Positions 42,984-52,041 of a stretch of 64,000 nucleotides of DNA are shown here, one piece after another. The stretch is taken from NCBI RefSeq assembly GCF_002286985.1, contig NZ_NSKC01000002.1:62001-126000 (forward strand). The letters are read 5' to 3'. Every line of letters begins with the position of its first letter. Position 1 is the first letter of the stretch. This stretch comes from Halorubrum salipaludis (lineage in GTDB: Archaea > Halobacteriota > Halobacteria > Halobacteriales > Haloferacaceae). The translations under genes were made by a program, and so were the position numbers. The notes beneath the pieces were generated by a model. That model was not told the origin of the DNA, made no database searches, and was given only the letters and a program-made list of their open reading frames with translations.

Positions 42984-43757
42984 ATGTATCTCGCCGACCA
43001 CACGTGGCCGGAGATCGGGGCGGCGCTATCGGACGAGTCCGTCGCGCTCGTCCCCCTCGGCTCCACCGAACAGCACGGTCCCCACCTGCCGTTAGCGACC
43101 GACCACCTGATCGCCGAGGCGCTCGCGACCGCGGCCGCCGAGGAGACGGACGCCGTCCGGACGCCCACGGTCACCGTCGGCGTCAGCCCGCACCACCGGC
43201 AGTTCCCGGGGACGATGTGGGTCGATCCGCCGGAGTTCCGCGACTACGTCGAGTCGTTCACCCGGAACCTCGCGTACCACGGGATCGACCGGGTCGTGTT
43301 CGTGAACGCGCACGGCGGCAACGTCCAGCACCTCCGGGAGGTCGGGCGCCGGCTCCACGAGGACGAGACGGCGTACGCGATCGAGTGGATGTGGGACGAG
43401 TCGATCCCGGAGCTCGTCGACGACCTCTTCGAGCACAACGGCCCCCACGCGGGCCCGAAGGAGACCGCGATGATCACCCACATCGCCCCGGAGCTCGTCC
43501 GTGAGGACCGGCTGGAGGACGCCCGCGACGACGGGCTCGTCCACCTCGACGAGTCGGACGCGGTGGTCCACGGCGCCCGGACCTACTACGACTCCATCGA
43601 CAACTCCGCGAACGGGGCGTTCGGCGACCCGACCGACGTGACCGAGGAGAAGGCCGAGCGGCTGTTCGAGGCCGCGAGCGACCAGCTCGTCCAGCTGGTC
43701 GAGTGGCTCGACGCCCGCGACCGCGCGGAGCTGCTGCCGAAGGGCCGCGTGGAGTAG
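42984..43757 (+). CDS. Creatininase family amidohydrolase
   Basis: 257 residues from the ATG at 42984. Metal ligands of the creatininase fold are seen: [20 protein letters not shown] (Glu, His, Asp), [15 protein letters not shown], and VFVNAHGGN, the usual signature. The family includes creatininase, MftE and the archaeal FAPy deformylase ArfB, which acts after GTP cyclohydrolase in flavin/F420 synthesis. The position beside MptE and dihydropteroate synthase (GTP-derived pterins) makes ArfB an attractive, unproven candidate. Gene end is 21 bases from the convergent MptE gene. Confidence 0.82.
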   Translation: MYLADHTWPEIGAALSDESVALVPLGSTEQHGPHLPLATDHLIAEALATAAAEETDAVRTPTVTVGVSPHHRQFPGTMWVDPPEFRDYVESFTRNLAYHGIDRVVFVNAHGGNVQHLREVGRRLHEDETAYAIEWMWDESIPELVDDLFEHNGPHAGPKETAMITHIAPELVREDRLEDARDDGLVHLDESDAVVHGARTYYDSIDNSANGAFGDPTDVTEEKAERLFEAASDQLVQLVEWLDARDRAELLPKGRVE

Positions 43758-43778
43758 GTCGCGGCCCGCCGCCGCCGG

Positions 43779-44486
43779 TCACTCCTCGCACTCGCCGAGA
43801 ACCGGATCGAGCGCGCCGTCGAGTTCCTCGCGGCGCCCGTCGAGCACGCCGAACCGCTCGTCGCGCCGGCGCTCCAGCCACCGCAACAGCCGCGCGGCCC
43901 AGTCGAGCTTCCGCGCCTTCATCGGCTCTACGTCCGGATCGTCGAAGTCCCAGCCGGGAAAGACGAGGCGCCCGGCGCCGACGTGGTCCGCGAGGAAGGC
44001 GGCGCGGTCGCCGTCGGTGAACCCGCCGAGGTTCCGGACCGGACCGACCGGCGCCGCCTGGGTCGTCGCGAGCGTCGCCCCGTCCGCGAACCGGGGGAGC
44101 CACTCGCGGACCGCGAGAAGGTTGTCGCCGTGCGCGTGGGCCGCGACCGGGACGCCCTCGCGCGTGAGCGCCGCCGCGGTCTCGGGGTTCTTGTCCAGGT
44201 CGGTCACCATGCAGTCGACGGCGACGCCCCGGTCTCGGAGGACGTCGGCGGCGGTGGAGGCGGCGACGACGACGTCGGCGTCGCGGGCGACCTCGACGTC
44301 CTCGGAGAGACGGGGAGCGGCGCCCGCGACCGCCACGGTCTCGCCGCGCCAGTCGCCGAGCCGGTCGAGGGGGAACGGCGTCGCGAGCTCGGCCGCCACG
44401 TCGCGGGCCCGCTCGTCGGCCGCCCGGTCGAAGCCGAAGTCGGCGAGGATCGCCTCGTAGACGGGTTCGAAGGTCTCGAAGTTCAT
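43779..44486 (-). CDS. mptE: 6-hydroxymethyl-7,8-dihydropterin diphosphokinase, MptE type
   Basis: 235 residues from the ATG at 44484-44486. Pattern of the archaeal MptE/DUF115 family: ETVAVAGAAPRLSEDVEVAR (Rossmann-like loop), VDCMVTDLDKNPETAAALT, VPVAAHAHGDN, then GRLVFPGWDFDDPDVEP and MKARKLDWAARLL. It transfers diphosphate from ATP to 6-hydroxymethyl-dihydropterin, the substrate for dihydropteroate synthase encoded just upstream on the same strand (174-base gap). It fits pterin/folate synthesis. Confidence 0.88.
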   Translation of the reverse strand: MNFETFEPVYEAILADFGFDRAADERARDVAAELATPFPLDRLGDWRGETVAVAGAAPRLSEDVEVARDADVVVAASTAADVLRDRGVAVDCMVTDLDKNPETAAALTREGVPVAAHAHGDNLLAVREWLPRFADGATLATTQAAPVGPVRNLGGFTDGDRAAFLADHVGAGRLVFPGWDFDDPDVEPMKARKLDWAARLLRWLERRRDERFGVLDGRREELDGALDPVLGECEE

Positions 44487-44660
44487 CTCGAACCTCCAGC
44501 TACCGAGCGATCGACGGTACGGCCCGACCGCGACGCCGAACGGCGCGGCCGCTGGCGGGCTGGAATATGGTATGGGCCGGAGTGGCACAGAGTACCCCTA
44601 CCCGCGTGCCCCTCCGGCGTCCACTGAACCGGTTGTCTACACGACGGCATAAACTTTCTC

Positions 44661-45887
44661 TTACCTCGGGGTGTCGGCGATCGGCTCCAGCGCGTCGCCG
44701 AGAGCGCCTGAAACGTCCGAGACCGCCGATCGAACCGCGGACAGTCCGGCCGGCGTTCCGACGAGGAGTCCGGACCCGCCGTCGCCGGCGCGGTCGGGCG
44801 CTCCGCCGTCGGTGGCGGAGGGCCGGGAGGCGGCCTCGGGGGCGTCGGAGCCGGCGAGCGCGAACGCCGCGGCGACGCCGGGCTCCGCGGTCGCCGCCCG
44901 GAGCGCGCCGACGGCCTCGTCGGTGAGTCCGCGGAGCTCGTAGGTGCGGGCGACGGCGTCGCCGGCGACGGACCGGTCGGCGGCGAGCCGGGCGAGGTGG
45001 CGCTCGGCCTCCCGGACGGTCGTCACGTCGAGCTCCTCGACCGTGGTGTCCCCCGCGTCGCGGCCCGAGCGGACCCGATCGCGGGCGAACTCGGCGCCGA
45101 CCAGCGCCGCGTCGCGCGTCTCGGCCACGTCGTGGGTGCGGACCACGTGAGCGCCCCGTTCGACCGCCATCGAGGTGGCCGCGAGCGACACCGGAAGCGC
45201 CTCCTCGGTGGTCCGTCCCGCGATCGTCTTCAGGAAGCTCTTGCGGTTGATCGAGACGAGCAGCGGGCGGCCGTACCCGCGGAACTCCCGGAGCCGGCGG
45301 AACGTCTCGCGGTCGTCGGCGTGAGTCTTCTCGACCGACCAGCCGCCGAACGCCGGATCGAGGATCGTCTTGTCGGTGAACCCGTTCATCGAGAGCGCCT
45401 CGTAGATCTCGTCCACGTCCTCGATCGCCCCCGGCCGCTCCAAGTCGGACGGCGAGGCCATCTTCGAGACCGCGGCGTCGTGCTCGCGGCAGACCCGGGG
45501 CATCTCGGGGTCGGCGAACCCGCAGATGTCGTTGACCATGTCGAACCCCCGGGAGAGCGCCTCGTCGGCGACCTCGTGGTACCGGGTCTCGATCGACCAG
45601 ACCGCGTCGCCCGAGGTCGACTCCAGCGTCTCGACCGCGGTGTCGAGTCGGTCGAGCTCCTGTTCCGCGGAGAGCACGTCCAAGTCCTTGTTGGCCGACT
45701 CGAGGCCGACGTCGACGATGTCCGCGCCCTCGCCGATCAGCTCCTCGTCCACGTACTCGGCCGCCTCGCCCGGGTCGTCGTACACGCTCGGGTCGTACGG
45801 CGACTCCGCGGAGACGTTGAGCACGCCCATGATACGGGGCGGGTGGTCGTCGCCGATCCCGAGCCCCGCGGCGTCCACATTTCGCAT
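44661..45887 (-). CDS. folP: Dihydropteroate synthase family protein
   Basis: 408 residues from the ATG at 45885-45887, MRNVDAAGLGIGDDHPPRIM. The pterin-binding fold is marked by RIMGVLNVSAESPYD, GADIVDVGLESANK, DMVNDICGFADPEM, LLVSINRKSFLKTIAGRTTE and VVRTHDVAETRDA. Compared with the usual N-x-T-P-D-S-F, the first motif is altered (NVSAESPY). A C-terminal extension of about 110 residues, Ala/Asp/Ser-rich, is added. It joins the pterin to p-aminobenzoate (or a relative) before reduced folate or pterin cofactors are made. Confidence 0.85.
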   Translation of the reverse strand: MRNVDAAGLGIGDDHPPRIMGVLNVSAESPYDPSVYDDPGEAAEYVDEELIGEGADIVDVGLESANKDLDVLSAEQELDRLDTAVETLESTSGDAVWSIETRYHEVADEALSRGFDMVNDICGFADPEMPRVCREHDAAVSKMASPSDLERPGAIEDVDEIYEALSMNGFTDKTILDPAFGGWSVEKTHADDRETFRRLREFRGYGRPLLVSINRKSFLKTIAGRTTEEALPVSLAATSMAVERGAHVVRTHDVAETRDAALVGAEFARDRVRSGRDAGDTTVEELDVTTVREAERHLARLAADRSVAGDAVARTYELRGLTDEAVGALRAATAEPGVAAAFALAGSDAPEAASRPSATDGGAPDRAGDGGSGLLVGTPAGLSAVRSAVSDVSGALGDALEPIADTPR

Positions 45888-46060
45888 ACGATTACCACGG
45901 GCGCGAGCGACATAAACTGGGTGAGTCCCCGACGTACTCGCCGGCGGATCGGCGCTCGACGGGCTCGGCGACACGCGTGAGGCGTGACGGATGTGGTAGT
46001 GTGAGACGTGACGGCAGGCTTCGCGCACGCGTTAACCCCGTCCGGCACCAAAAGGTGAAA

Positions 46061-46291
46061 ATGACGACGAAAACTGAAGATCGGTTGCTCGGACTCGCGG
46101 TGGCGGCCATCCTCGCGACGCTCGGCGGCGAACTGCTCGGGAGTCAGCTCATCATCACGGCCGGCGTTGTCGCGTTCGTCCTCGCGCTCGCCGCGCTGTT
46201 CGGGGTTATGAGCGTCGTCCTCGCCGTGAGCGTCGCTCGAACGTCGGATCTGAATGCTCCCGATCCGACGGCCATCGAGAGCGCTCGATAA
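46061..46291 (+). CDS. Small membrane protein with two helices
   Basis: 76 residues from the ATG at 46061, MTTKTEDRLLGLAVAAILAT. Two hydrophobic stretches of about 20 residues follow, then a polar C-terminus TSDLNAPDPTAIESAR. No family recognised. It diverges from the dihydropteroate synthase gene across 173 bases and converges with the DUF192 lipoprotein gene. Confidence 0.65.
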   Translation: MTTKTEDRLLGLAVAAILATLGGELLGSQLIITAGVVAFVLALAALFGVMSVVLAVSVARTSDLNAPDPTAIESAR

Positions 46292-46297
46292 GCGCGG

Positions 46298-46897
46298 TCA
46301 CAGGTCGAACGAAAGCGAGTCCCCGACTCCGACCCCGTTTCTGTCCGTCCACTCGTAGGGCACTTCGAGCACGTACTGGCCCGATCCGGGATACCGCTGC
46401 TCGCTCCCGTCCTCGTTCGGTCCGGGCTCCGGGGCGTTGTGGATCCGGGTGATCGTCCGGTCGGCGTCGACGTAGACGATGTCGATCCCGAATTCCATGT
46501 CTGGCATGATGAACGTCAGCGACTCTTGCGGGGAGTCGTAGACGAAGAGCATTCCGGCGTTCTCCGGGAGCGTCGGGGCGGCGCTGAGGCCGAGGACCCG
46601 CTTGTCTCGCGTGTCCGCGACCGCGGCCCGCACCGCGCCCACGTCGTCGCCCTCGGCGGTCCGAACCGCGACCGTGGTCGCGTCGTAGTCGGCGTATTCG
46701 CCGGCCGGCCAGTCGGTCGGGAGTTCGTCGGTGGCGGTGTCACGGTCGTCGGTGCCGGCATCGCCGCCGCCGTCGCCTCCCCCGTCCCCGGCGCTTTCGC
46801 CGCCGCCGTCGTCGGCCGTCGGAGCGCGCTCGCCGCAGCCCGCAAGCCCGCCGACCGACGCGGCGCCGACCGCAGCGAGGAGTCGTCGCCGTCGCAT
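46298..46897 (-). CDS. DUF192 lipoprotein
   Basis: 199 residues. A signal peptide with RRRR and a lipobox LAGC (Cys21) marks an exported lipoprotein, followed by a Gly/Asp-rich linker (about 22-60). DUF192 domain: [47 protein letters not shown] and [23 protein letters not shown]192 proteins sit on the cell surface with no defined biochemical role. A TATA-like element lies upstream on the minus strand near 46920. Confidence 0.88.
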   Translation of the reverse strand: MRRRRLLAAVGAASVGGLAGCGERAPTADDGGGESAGDGGGDGGGDAGTDDRDTATDELPTDWPAGEYADYDATTVAVRTAEGDDVGAVRAAVADTRDKRVLGLSAAPTLPENAGMLFVYDSPQESLTFIMPDMEFGIDIVYVDADRTITRIHNAPEPGPNEDGSEQRYPGSGQYVLEVPYEWTDRNGVGVGDSLSFDL

Positions 46898-46993
46898 TGG
46901 CGCGACTACGCACTACGCCCGTATATGCCTCGCGAACGGGGCGCTCGTCCCCGGAAGGACGCGCTTTTATCCGCGACACGCGTAGCGTCGCAC

Positions 46994-47578
46994 ATGGCGA
47001 AAGTGAGCGTCGGCCTCCGCGGATGGCGGTTCGACGAGGAGGAGATCTTCACCGACGACGAGGAGCTGAAGCCCCTCGACGAGATTCCCGAGGAACCCCG
47101 GGAGCGTCTCGTCCGGCTCGTCGGCCTCGTCGAGGAGCCTTGCGACGTCTGTTACCTCGACTACGGCGAGAGCGAGATCCACCGGTGTAACCAGGCGGAG
47201 ATCGTCTACGGCGAGCCCAACGGCGAGGTGCTGCTCTGCCCCGAACACGAGCGGGACCTGCTCTACTGGTTCCGCGAGGAGGGCGGCAGCGACCACGCGG
47301 GCTCGCTGGAGTTCGGCGACCGCTTCCACGAGTGGGTCGCCGCGGGCAACGAGGCCCCCGAGGGGTACGGGTCGGTCGAGCACGTCGAGGAGGACCCCGA
47401 CGGGCTCCCGGACCTGCCGGACCAGCAGGACATTCAGGAGCGCGTCGAGCAGGACTTCGACGGCGACCGGATCGACATCCTCGAGCTCGCCGGCGAGAGC
47501 GACGACGGGGGAGACGAACTGAACGAGGACGACCTCGAGGACGTCGACCTCTCGACCGACTACCCGTCGAACCGATGA
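46994..47578 (+). CDS. Conserved haloarchaeal acidic protein with Cys cluster
   Basis: 194 residues from the ATG at 46994, [21 protein letters not shown] Cys set, [16 protein letters not shown] and LLCPEHE, looks like a zinc site. The C-terminal third is extremely acidic ([20 protein letters not shown]). Its TGA overlaps the ATG of the TrmJ gene (ATGA), so the two should be translated together and may share a role in RNA modification; that is inference from the overlap. Confidence 0.75.
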   Translation: MAKVSVGLRGWRFDEEEIFTDDEELKPLDEIPEEPRERLVRLVGLVEEPCDVCYLDYGESEIHRCNQAEIVYGEPNGEVLLCPEHERDLLYWFREEGGSDHAGSLEFGDRFHEWVAAGNEAPEGYGSVEHVEEDPDGLPDLPDQQDIQERVEQDFDGDRIDILELAGESDDGGDELNEDDLEDVDLSTDYPSNR

Positions 47579-48417
47579 GCGGCGGAGCAGACGAGGCTGG
47601 CGACGACGCCGTGGATGCTGACGACGACGCCGACGCCGACCCGCGGACCGCCCGCGAGCCGGTCGTCGTCGTCGTCGAGCCGGAGACGCCCGGCAACGTC
47701 GGCACCATCGCCCGGGCGATGAAGAACTTCGGGCTGACGGACCTCAAGCTGGTCGATCCGCCGGAGCTGAAGGAGGACGGCGAGGCGTACGGCTTCGCGG
47801 GCCACGCCCGCGAGGACGTGCTCCCGAACGCCGACGAGGTCACCTTCGACGAGGTCGTCGCGAACTACCACACGGTCGGCACCACCGCGATCACCGGCGA
47901 GGACGACCGGAGCCACGAGCGGTTCCCGTTCAAGACGCCCGTCGAGCTCCGAGAGTCGCTGAAGACGGTCGACGCGCCGACCGCCATCGTCTTCGGCCGC
48001 GAGGGGCGCGGGCTCAACAACGAGGAGCTCTCGCGGCTCGACGAGGTCTGCTCGATCCCGGCCGACGACGACTACCCCGTGTTGAACCTCGGGCAGGCCG
48101 CCACGGTCCTCCTGTACGAGCTCCGGGAGCTCACCGTCGAGGAGACGCAGCTGCCCGACACCGAGGTCACGCGCGCCCCCGAGGGCGACCTCGAGCGGTT
48201 CCACGAGTTCTTCGGCGAGTTCCTGAAGGCCACCGGCCAGCGCGAGCACGTCCGCGAGAAGAACGCGCTGCTGATGCGCCGGCTGCTCGGCCGCGCGCAT
48301 CCGACCGAGCGGGAGATCCACTCGCTGCTTGGCACCTTCCGGAAGGCCAACGCGAAGCTGGAACACGCAGATCACCTCGCGACGAAGTACGACGAGCCCG
48401 TCTACCCGCGAGAGTGA
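47575..48417 (+). CDS. trmJ: tRNA 2'-O-methyltransferase, TrmJ-like SpoU family
   Basis: 280 residues from the ATG at 47575. After an acidic tail of about 30 residues come the SPOUT knot motifs: [20 protein letters not shown] (motif 1), [20 protein letters not shown] (motif 2) and [19 protein letters not shown] (motif 3). A C-terminal helical extension is present ([20 protein letters not shown]). In archaea it methylates the 2'-OH of residue 32 of tRNA. Its end overlaps the next start (GTGA). Confidence 0.9.
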   Translation: MSGGADEAGDDAVDADDDADADPRTAREPVVVVVEPETPGNVGTIARAMKNFGLTDLKLVDPPELKEDGEAYGFAGHAREDVLPNADEVTFDEVVANYHTVGTTAITGEDDRSHERFPFKTPVELRESLKTVDAPTAIVFGREGRGLNNEELSRLDEVCSIPADDDYPVLNLGQAATVLLYELRELTVEETQLPDTEVTRAPEGDLERFHEFFGEFLKATGQREHVREKNALLMRRLLGRAHPTEREIHSLLGTFRKANAKLEHADHLATKYDEPVYPRE

Positions 48418-49166
48418 CCGTGGACGGAGACCTCTTCGACGGCGACTCTTCGGACTCCGACGACGCCCCCGACACCGCCGACCCCTCCGACTCCACCGGC
48501 GACGTCTGGGCCGGGGTTCGAGACGTGTCGCCGCTGCTGCTCGGGATCGCCCCGTTCGCGCTGGTCGCGGGGATCGCCGCGGTCGACGCCGGGCTCGGGC
48601 TGGCCGAGGCGGTCGGGATGTCCCTGATCGTGTTCGCGGGCGCCTCGCAGCTCGCAGCGATCGACCTGATCGGGTCGGGCGCGCCGATCGCGGTCGTGGT
48701 CGGCACCGCGGTCGTGATCAACCTCCGCGTCGTGATGTACTCCGCCTCCATCGCGCCGCACTTCGCGGACTACGGTCGCCGGCTCCGCGCCGGACTCGCG
48801 TACGTGCTCACCGACCAGGCGTACGCGGTCGCGCTCGCGGAGTTCGAGTCGAACCCGGAGCGGAGCCGGTGGCGGTACTACCTCGGCGCGGGCGTCGCGC
48901 TCTGGGTCGTCTGGCAGATCGGAACGGTGGTCGGCGTCGTGGTCGGCGCCGGCGTCCCCGACGCGTGGGGGCTGACCTTCGCGGTCCCGCTGGTGTTCCT
49001 CGCGCTGCTCGTTCCCACGCTGAAGGACCGCCCGACCACCGCCGCGGGCGTCGGCGGCGGCGTCGTCTCGGTCGTCGCGGCCGGGGTCCCCCTGAACCTC
49101 GGGCTGATCGTCGGGGCCGTCTCCGGAATCGCGGTCGGCCTGCTGACGGAGGTGTTCGCCGAGTGA
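48414..49166 (+). CDS. azlC: AzlC family branched-chain amino acid exporter, large subunit
   Basis: 250 residues from a GTG overlapping the TrmJ stop. An acidic N-terminal tail (~33 residues) precedes about 7 hydrophobic helices. The AzlC signature is in SPLLLGIAPFALVAGIAAVD, VFAGASQLAAIDLIG and VVINLRVVMYSASIAPHFAD. With AzlD it forms an exporter of branched-chain amino acids or related compounds in the membrane. Confidence 0.92.
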   Translation: MTVDGDLFDGDSSDSDDAPDTADPSDSTGDVWAGVRDVSPLLLGIAPFALVAGIAAVDAGLGLAEAVGMSLIVFAGASQLAAIDLIGSGAPIAVVVGTAVVINLRVVMYSASIAPHFADYGRRLRAGLAYVLTDQAYAVALAEFESNPERSRWRYYLGAGVALWVVWQIGTVVGVVVGAGVPDAWGLTFAVPLVFLALLVPTLKDRPTTAAGVGGGVVSVVAAGVPLNLGLIVGAVSGIAVGLLTEVFAE

Positions 49167-49516
49167 CGGGGGCCCCGCTCGTGGGCGGCTCGCTCGACGT
49201 CTGGATCGCGATCGTTCTCATCGGGATCGCGACGTACGCCTTCCGGCTCTCCTTCATCCACCTGTTCGGCCGGATCGACGAGGTGCCCGCCCGGATCAAA
49301 CGCCCCCTCCGCTACGTCCCGCCGGCCGTGCTCGCGGCGCTCGTGCTCCCCGATCTGGTGACGATCCGGCCCTCGGTCGCCGCGACGCTCGCCGACGAGC
49401 GATTGATCGCGGGCGCCGTCGCCGGCGCGATCGCGTGGCGCACGGAGGACGTGACGGCGACCATCGCGGGCGGGATGGTCACGCTGTGGCTGTTCCGGTT
49501 CGTCGTGTTCGCCTGA
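49163..49516 (+). CDS. azlD: AzlD family exporter, small subunit
   Basis: 117 residues from a GTG overlapping the azlC stop (GTGA). About four helices. AzlD marks: WIAIVLIGIATYAFRLSFIH, RIKRPLRYVPPAVLAALVLP, GAIAWRTEDVTATIAGGM and LWLFRFVVFA. It is the usual partner of AzlC. The chain of three overlapping starts (TrmJ, AzlC, AzlD) indicates one operon. Confidence 0.92.
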   Translation: MTGAPLVGGSLDVWIAIVLIGIATYAFRLSFIHLFGRIDEVPARIKRPLRYVPPAVLAALVLPDLVTIRPSVAATLADERLIAGAVAGAIAWRTEDVTATIAGGMVTLWLFRFVVFA

Positions 49517-49545
49517 GCGCGACGACATCTCGGCTTTTCGGCTCC

Positions 49546-49570
49546 GCTGAAGCGCGATCATTCAGCTATA
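49546..49570 (+). terminator. Possible terminator after the azlCD operon
   Basis: A six-base stem GCTGAA...TTCAGC (49546-49551 and 49561-49566) followed by the T-rich TATATTTCTG. Weak stem; T-rich tails are what archaeal polymerase stops need. Moderate support only. Confidence 0.35.
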
Positions 49571-49622
49571 TTTCTGCCTGAGATGGATGGACGCTGAAGA
49601 GTGCGTATTGAACGTAGCTCCC

Positions 49623-49925
49623 CTACCGTGGGCCAAGGATTACCTCGGGAGCGAAGATAGTGAGGCTGATTAGACCGAGCAACAGGAGAATCGCGGTGAG
49701 ACGCAGTCCGCCCGCCATCCGTTGTCGTTCTGTCGAAAGGGACTCGGCGAATCCGGACAGAGCAAATCCGATTGCCATAATGAGCGAACTGATAGAAGAG
49801 CCATCGTGTATAATGTCGAAGTAGACGTAGATACTCAGCATAGCGAGTGAGCCAGCGAACATGACGAACGCGGTCGGTCTGCCGGAGGGTTCACTGAACA
49901 CAACGTCTTCGATCCTGGAGGGCAT
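49623..49925 (-). CDS. Low-GC membrane protein of unknown function
   Basis: 100 residues, MPSRIEDVVFSEPSGRPTAF, with three hydrophobic helices (FVMFAGSLAMLSIYVYFDII, SLIMAIGFALSGFAESL, LRLTAILLLLGLISLTIFA). Its base composition and codon use (many A/T third positions) are unlike all neighbours, and the gap on both sides is AT-richer than usual. This suggests a recent arrival from a mobile element or a gene of low constraint. No family recognised. Confidence 0.6.
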   Translation of the reverse strand: MPSRIEDVVFSEPSGRPTAFVMFAGSLAMLSIYVYFDIIHDGSSISSLIMAIGFALSGFAESLSTERQRMAGGLRLTAILLLLGLISLTIFAPEVILGPR

Positions 49926-50366
49926 GGACCAGCCAATTCACTTGATACTGTAAATAATCACGGTAAAATGAAAACGCTCAAGATGTGATTTCTCCGTGGC
50001 ACGGAACAGTACGTCTCCCCCCCTTCGCTGACCGGCTGTTTCGGCCGGGAATCTCTCTGACCGAGCAGATCGGGACGGAGTCGTATCCGGCACGTCGGAG
50101 AACCGATCGACGAGCCGTCGGCTCTGGACTGTAGGATGACCGCCGCTACGGTGCGGACGTTGAAAGGTGGCCGCCCCACGCGAACGCGAGACGACCAGTG
50201 GTGTCGCACACCGGCGGCCGGTCGAGTGAACGTCGGCCGCTCCGGTACTTAAACCCTCGTTCGTGCGGCTCCGACCGGACCGACCCGTGAGTGCGGGTCA
50301 TCCGGATGCGGGTCGATCCGGGAACGCGGGTCGATCCGGGAACGCGGGCCGATCCGAGAGCGCGGG
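49926..50366. other. 441-base region without a supported gene
   Basis: The left part (to about 49990) is AT-rich and holds the promoter of the low-GC membrane gene (TTTACAG-like elements on the minus strand). The rest is GC-rich with local stems (GACCGGCTGTTTCGGCCGG) and a TATA-like TACTTAAACC at 50246-50255 pointing right. It ends in an 18-bp tandem repeat. No convincing coding frame. Confidence 0.5.
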
Positions 50367-50377
50367 TCACTCCGGCC
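50293..50377. repeat. 18-bp tandem repeat at a gene 3' end
   Basis: Units GCGGGTCGATCCGGGAAC at 50308-50325 and 50326-50343 are identical; a diverged unit is at 50344-50361; partial units flank both ends (50293-50307 and 50362-50377). The last contains the TGA of the minus-strand gene (TCA at 50367-50369). Confidence 0.8.
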
Positions 50378-51233
50378 GGTGGACCTCGCCCTCGCGCGTG
50401 TCCGCGTCCTTCCGGCGGAGCGCGGCGGCGGCGTTGTTGGCGTCGTAGCCGAAGAACACGTCTTTCGCGTACGTCTCCGCGACCTCCGCGGCGTGGATCA
50501 GGTCGTCGACGTCGACCTCCACCGCGTACAGCTCCAGCGAGAACGGCGTCTCCGGCGGCGCGCCGTGCACGTCGTAGTCGCCGCCCAGCCGCGAGCGGAA
50601 CCCCCGGGCGATGGTCTCCAGCCAGTAGGTCGTCGCGTACTCGGTGTCGTACACGGGGACCACGAACTCGTCGACGTGCTCGGCGAGCCGGTCGAGGTCG
50701 AGCCCGGCCCGCGCCCGCAGGTGGCCGGGATAGGGGTCCGGATACAGCGTGAGCAGGAGTCGGCCCGGGACCCGGTCGGCGGCGTCGGCGACGAACCTGG
50801 AGATTACGTCGGCGCGCCAGTCCGCCCACTCGTCGCGGTCGCTCTCTTCGAACAGCCGCTCACACCGGTCGCAGCGACAGAACCCCTCCCTGGGGAACCC
50901 CACGTCGTCGAGGCGCACGTCCTCGTTCTCCGCGGCGCAGTCCTCGACGATCTCCAGTAACCCCTCGCGGTACTCCGAGTGGGTCGGACAGATATACGCC
51001 CAGTCGAAGTAGTCGCGGTCGCGGGTCGCCGGCTCGCCACGCTCGTCGACCGGGACGAGGTCGGGATTCTCGCTCGCCGCGGCGTTGTCGCCGAAACACG
51101 ACACCATGTTCACGGCGTTCGGCAGGGGCGCGGCCGCCCGCCCCGTGACGTCTTTCACCTCGTAGAAGCCGAGGTCGAACGGCTCCATTTCGACCTCGTC
51201 GGCGTTGCGCGTGACGACCCCGTACATGGGCAC
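50367..51233 (-). CDS. Conserved haloarchaeal protein, glycoside-hydrolase-like TIM barrel candidate
   Basis: 288 residues. It contains YICPTHSEYREGLLEIVEDC, VRLDDVGFPREGFCRCDRCE (Cys cluster typical of putative glycosyl hydrolase-like proteins found with LDxxxFP), RLLLTLYPDPYPGHLRARAG, EHVDEFVVPVYDTEYATTYW and VFFGYDANNAAAALRR. The strand-D/E layout fits a TIM barrel without signal peptide. No substrate can be named. It may start six bases later at a second ATG. Confidence 0.7.
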   Translation of the reverse strand: MPMYGVVTRNADEVEMEPFDLGFYEVKDVTGRAAAPLPNAVNMVSCFGDNAAASENPDLVPVDERGEPATRDRDYFDWAYICPTHSEYREGLLEIVEDCAAENEDVRLDDVGFPREGFCRCDRCERLFEESDRDEWADWRADVISRFVADAADRVPGRLLLTLYPDPYPGHLRARAGLDLDRLAEHVDEFVVPVYDTEYATTYWLETIARGFRSRLGGDYDVHGAPPETPFSLELYAVEVDVDDLIHAAEVAETYAKDVFFGYDANNAAAALRRKDADTREGEVHRPE

Positions 51234-51347
51234 CGCTACGGGACTGACGGGTAAAAACGGCGGGCATCCGCCCGCGTCGACGATCAGAAAACGGTTCCAC
51301 GGGAGCGGTCGGGGACGGCCCGGCCGAAGGCCGGCGCGTCGGTTTCG

Positions 51348-51443
51348 CTATTCGACTTCGACCGGCTCCTTGTCGCCGGCGAACAGGAAGTACGCGAGGG
51401 CGACCAGCGACAGGACCAAGACGAGCTTCAGTTTCTTGCTCAT
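51348..51443 (-). CDS. 31-residue single-pass membrane microprotein
   Basis: Read from the ATG at 51441-51443: MSKKLKLVLVLSLVALAYFL followed by a short acidic tail ending KEPVEVE, stop TAG at 51348. Three Lys, then a 17-residue hydrophobic helix, then charged residues: a classic small membrane protein. It sits between the TIM-barrel-like gene and pyrI. It is below the size of usual gene finders, so may be unannotated in many genomes. Confidence 0.6.
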   Translation of the reverse strand: MSKKLKLVLVLSLVALAYFLFAGDKEPVEVE

Positions 51444-51559
51444 GACTGATGTGTCGGGCGGCGGGCGCTAAAATCTACCGGAGCCCTCGTCGATCGCCGC
51501 CGCGGTCGCCGACCGGAGCGCAGTCGTGGTCGTCGGCCGATCCGACGGGAGCGCCCCCG

Positions 51560-51601
51560 CCACACGTCGATGTGGTCGCCCGTCACACGTCGATGTGATC
51601 G
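51560..51601. repeat. Duplication of the pyrI 3' end
   Basis: CACACGTCGATGTG occurs at 51561-51574 and again at 51584-51597. The right copy encodes the last residues of PyrI with its TGA (TCA at 51583-51585); the left copy lies just past the stop. Period 23 bases. Confidence 0.7.
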
Positions 51602-52041
51602 GCGATGTCCGCGCGCAGGATCGTCGAGCAGTAGTCGCAGCGGACGCCGTCGGCGACCACGTCGAACCGGGTGTCGACCGGCTCGTCGGCGTTCGTGATA
51701 CAGTTGCGGTTCGGACACGAGAGCACGCCGGTCACGCTGTCGGGGCGGGTGACGCGGTTCTTCTCGACGACCTCGAAGTCGCGGACGATGTTAATCGTCG
51801 CCTCGGGCGCGATGAGCGAGAGCACGTCGACCTCCGACTGCGAGAGCTCCCGCTCTTCGACCTTCACGATGTCCTTGCGACCGAGCCGGTCCGAGGGGAC
51901 GTTCATCCCGACGGAGACGCCGAACCCCTCGGAGCCGTCGATGCCGAGGATCGCGAGCACGTTGAGCGCCTGCCCGCCCTCGACGTGGTCGATCACGGTG
52001 CCGTCGCGGATCTTCGAGACGCGGAGCTCGTGTTCGCTCAT
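51583..52041 (-). CDS. pyrI: Aspartate carbamoyltransferase regulatory subunit
   Basis: 152 residues. N-terminal allosteric domain: [44 protein letters not shown]-terminal zinc domain with four Cys: CPNRNC and CDYC. Binds CTP/ATP and controls PyrB. Start overlaps the pyrB stop by four bases (ATGA), which couples the pair. Confidence 0.96.
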   Translation of the reverse strand: MSEHELRVSKIRDGTVIDHVEGGQALNVLAILGIDGSEGFGVSVGMNVPSDRLGRKDIVKVEERELSQSEVDVLSLIAPEATINIVRDFEVVEKNRVTRPDSVTGVLSCPNRNCITNADEPVDTRFDVVADGVRCDYCSTILRADIADHIDV

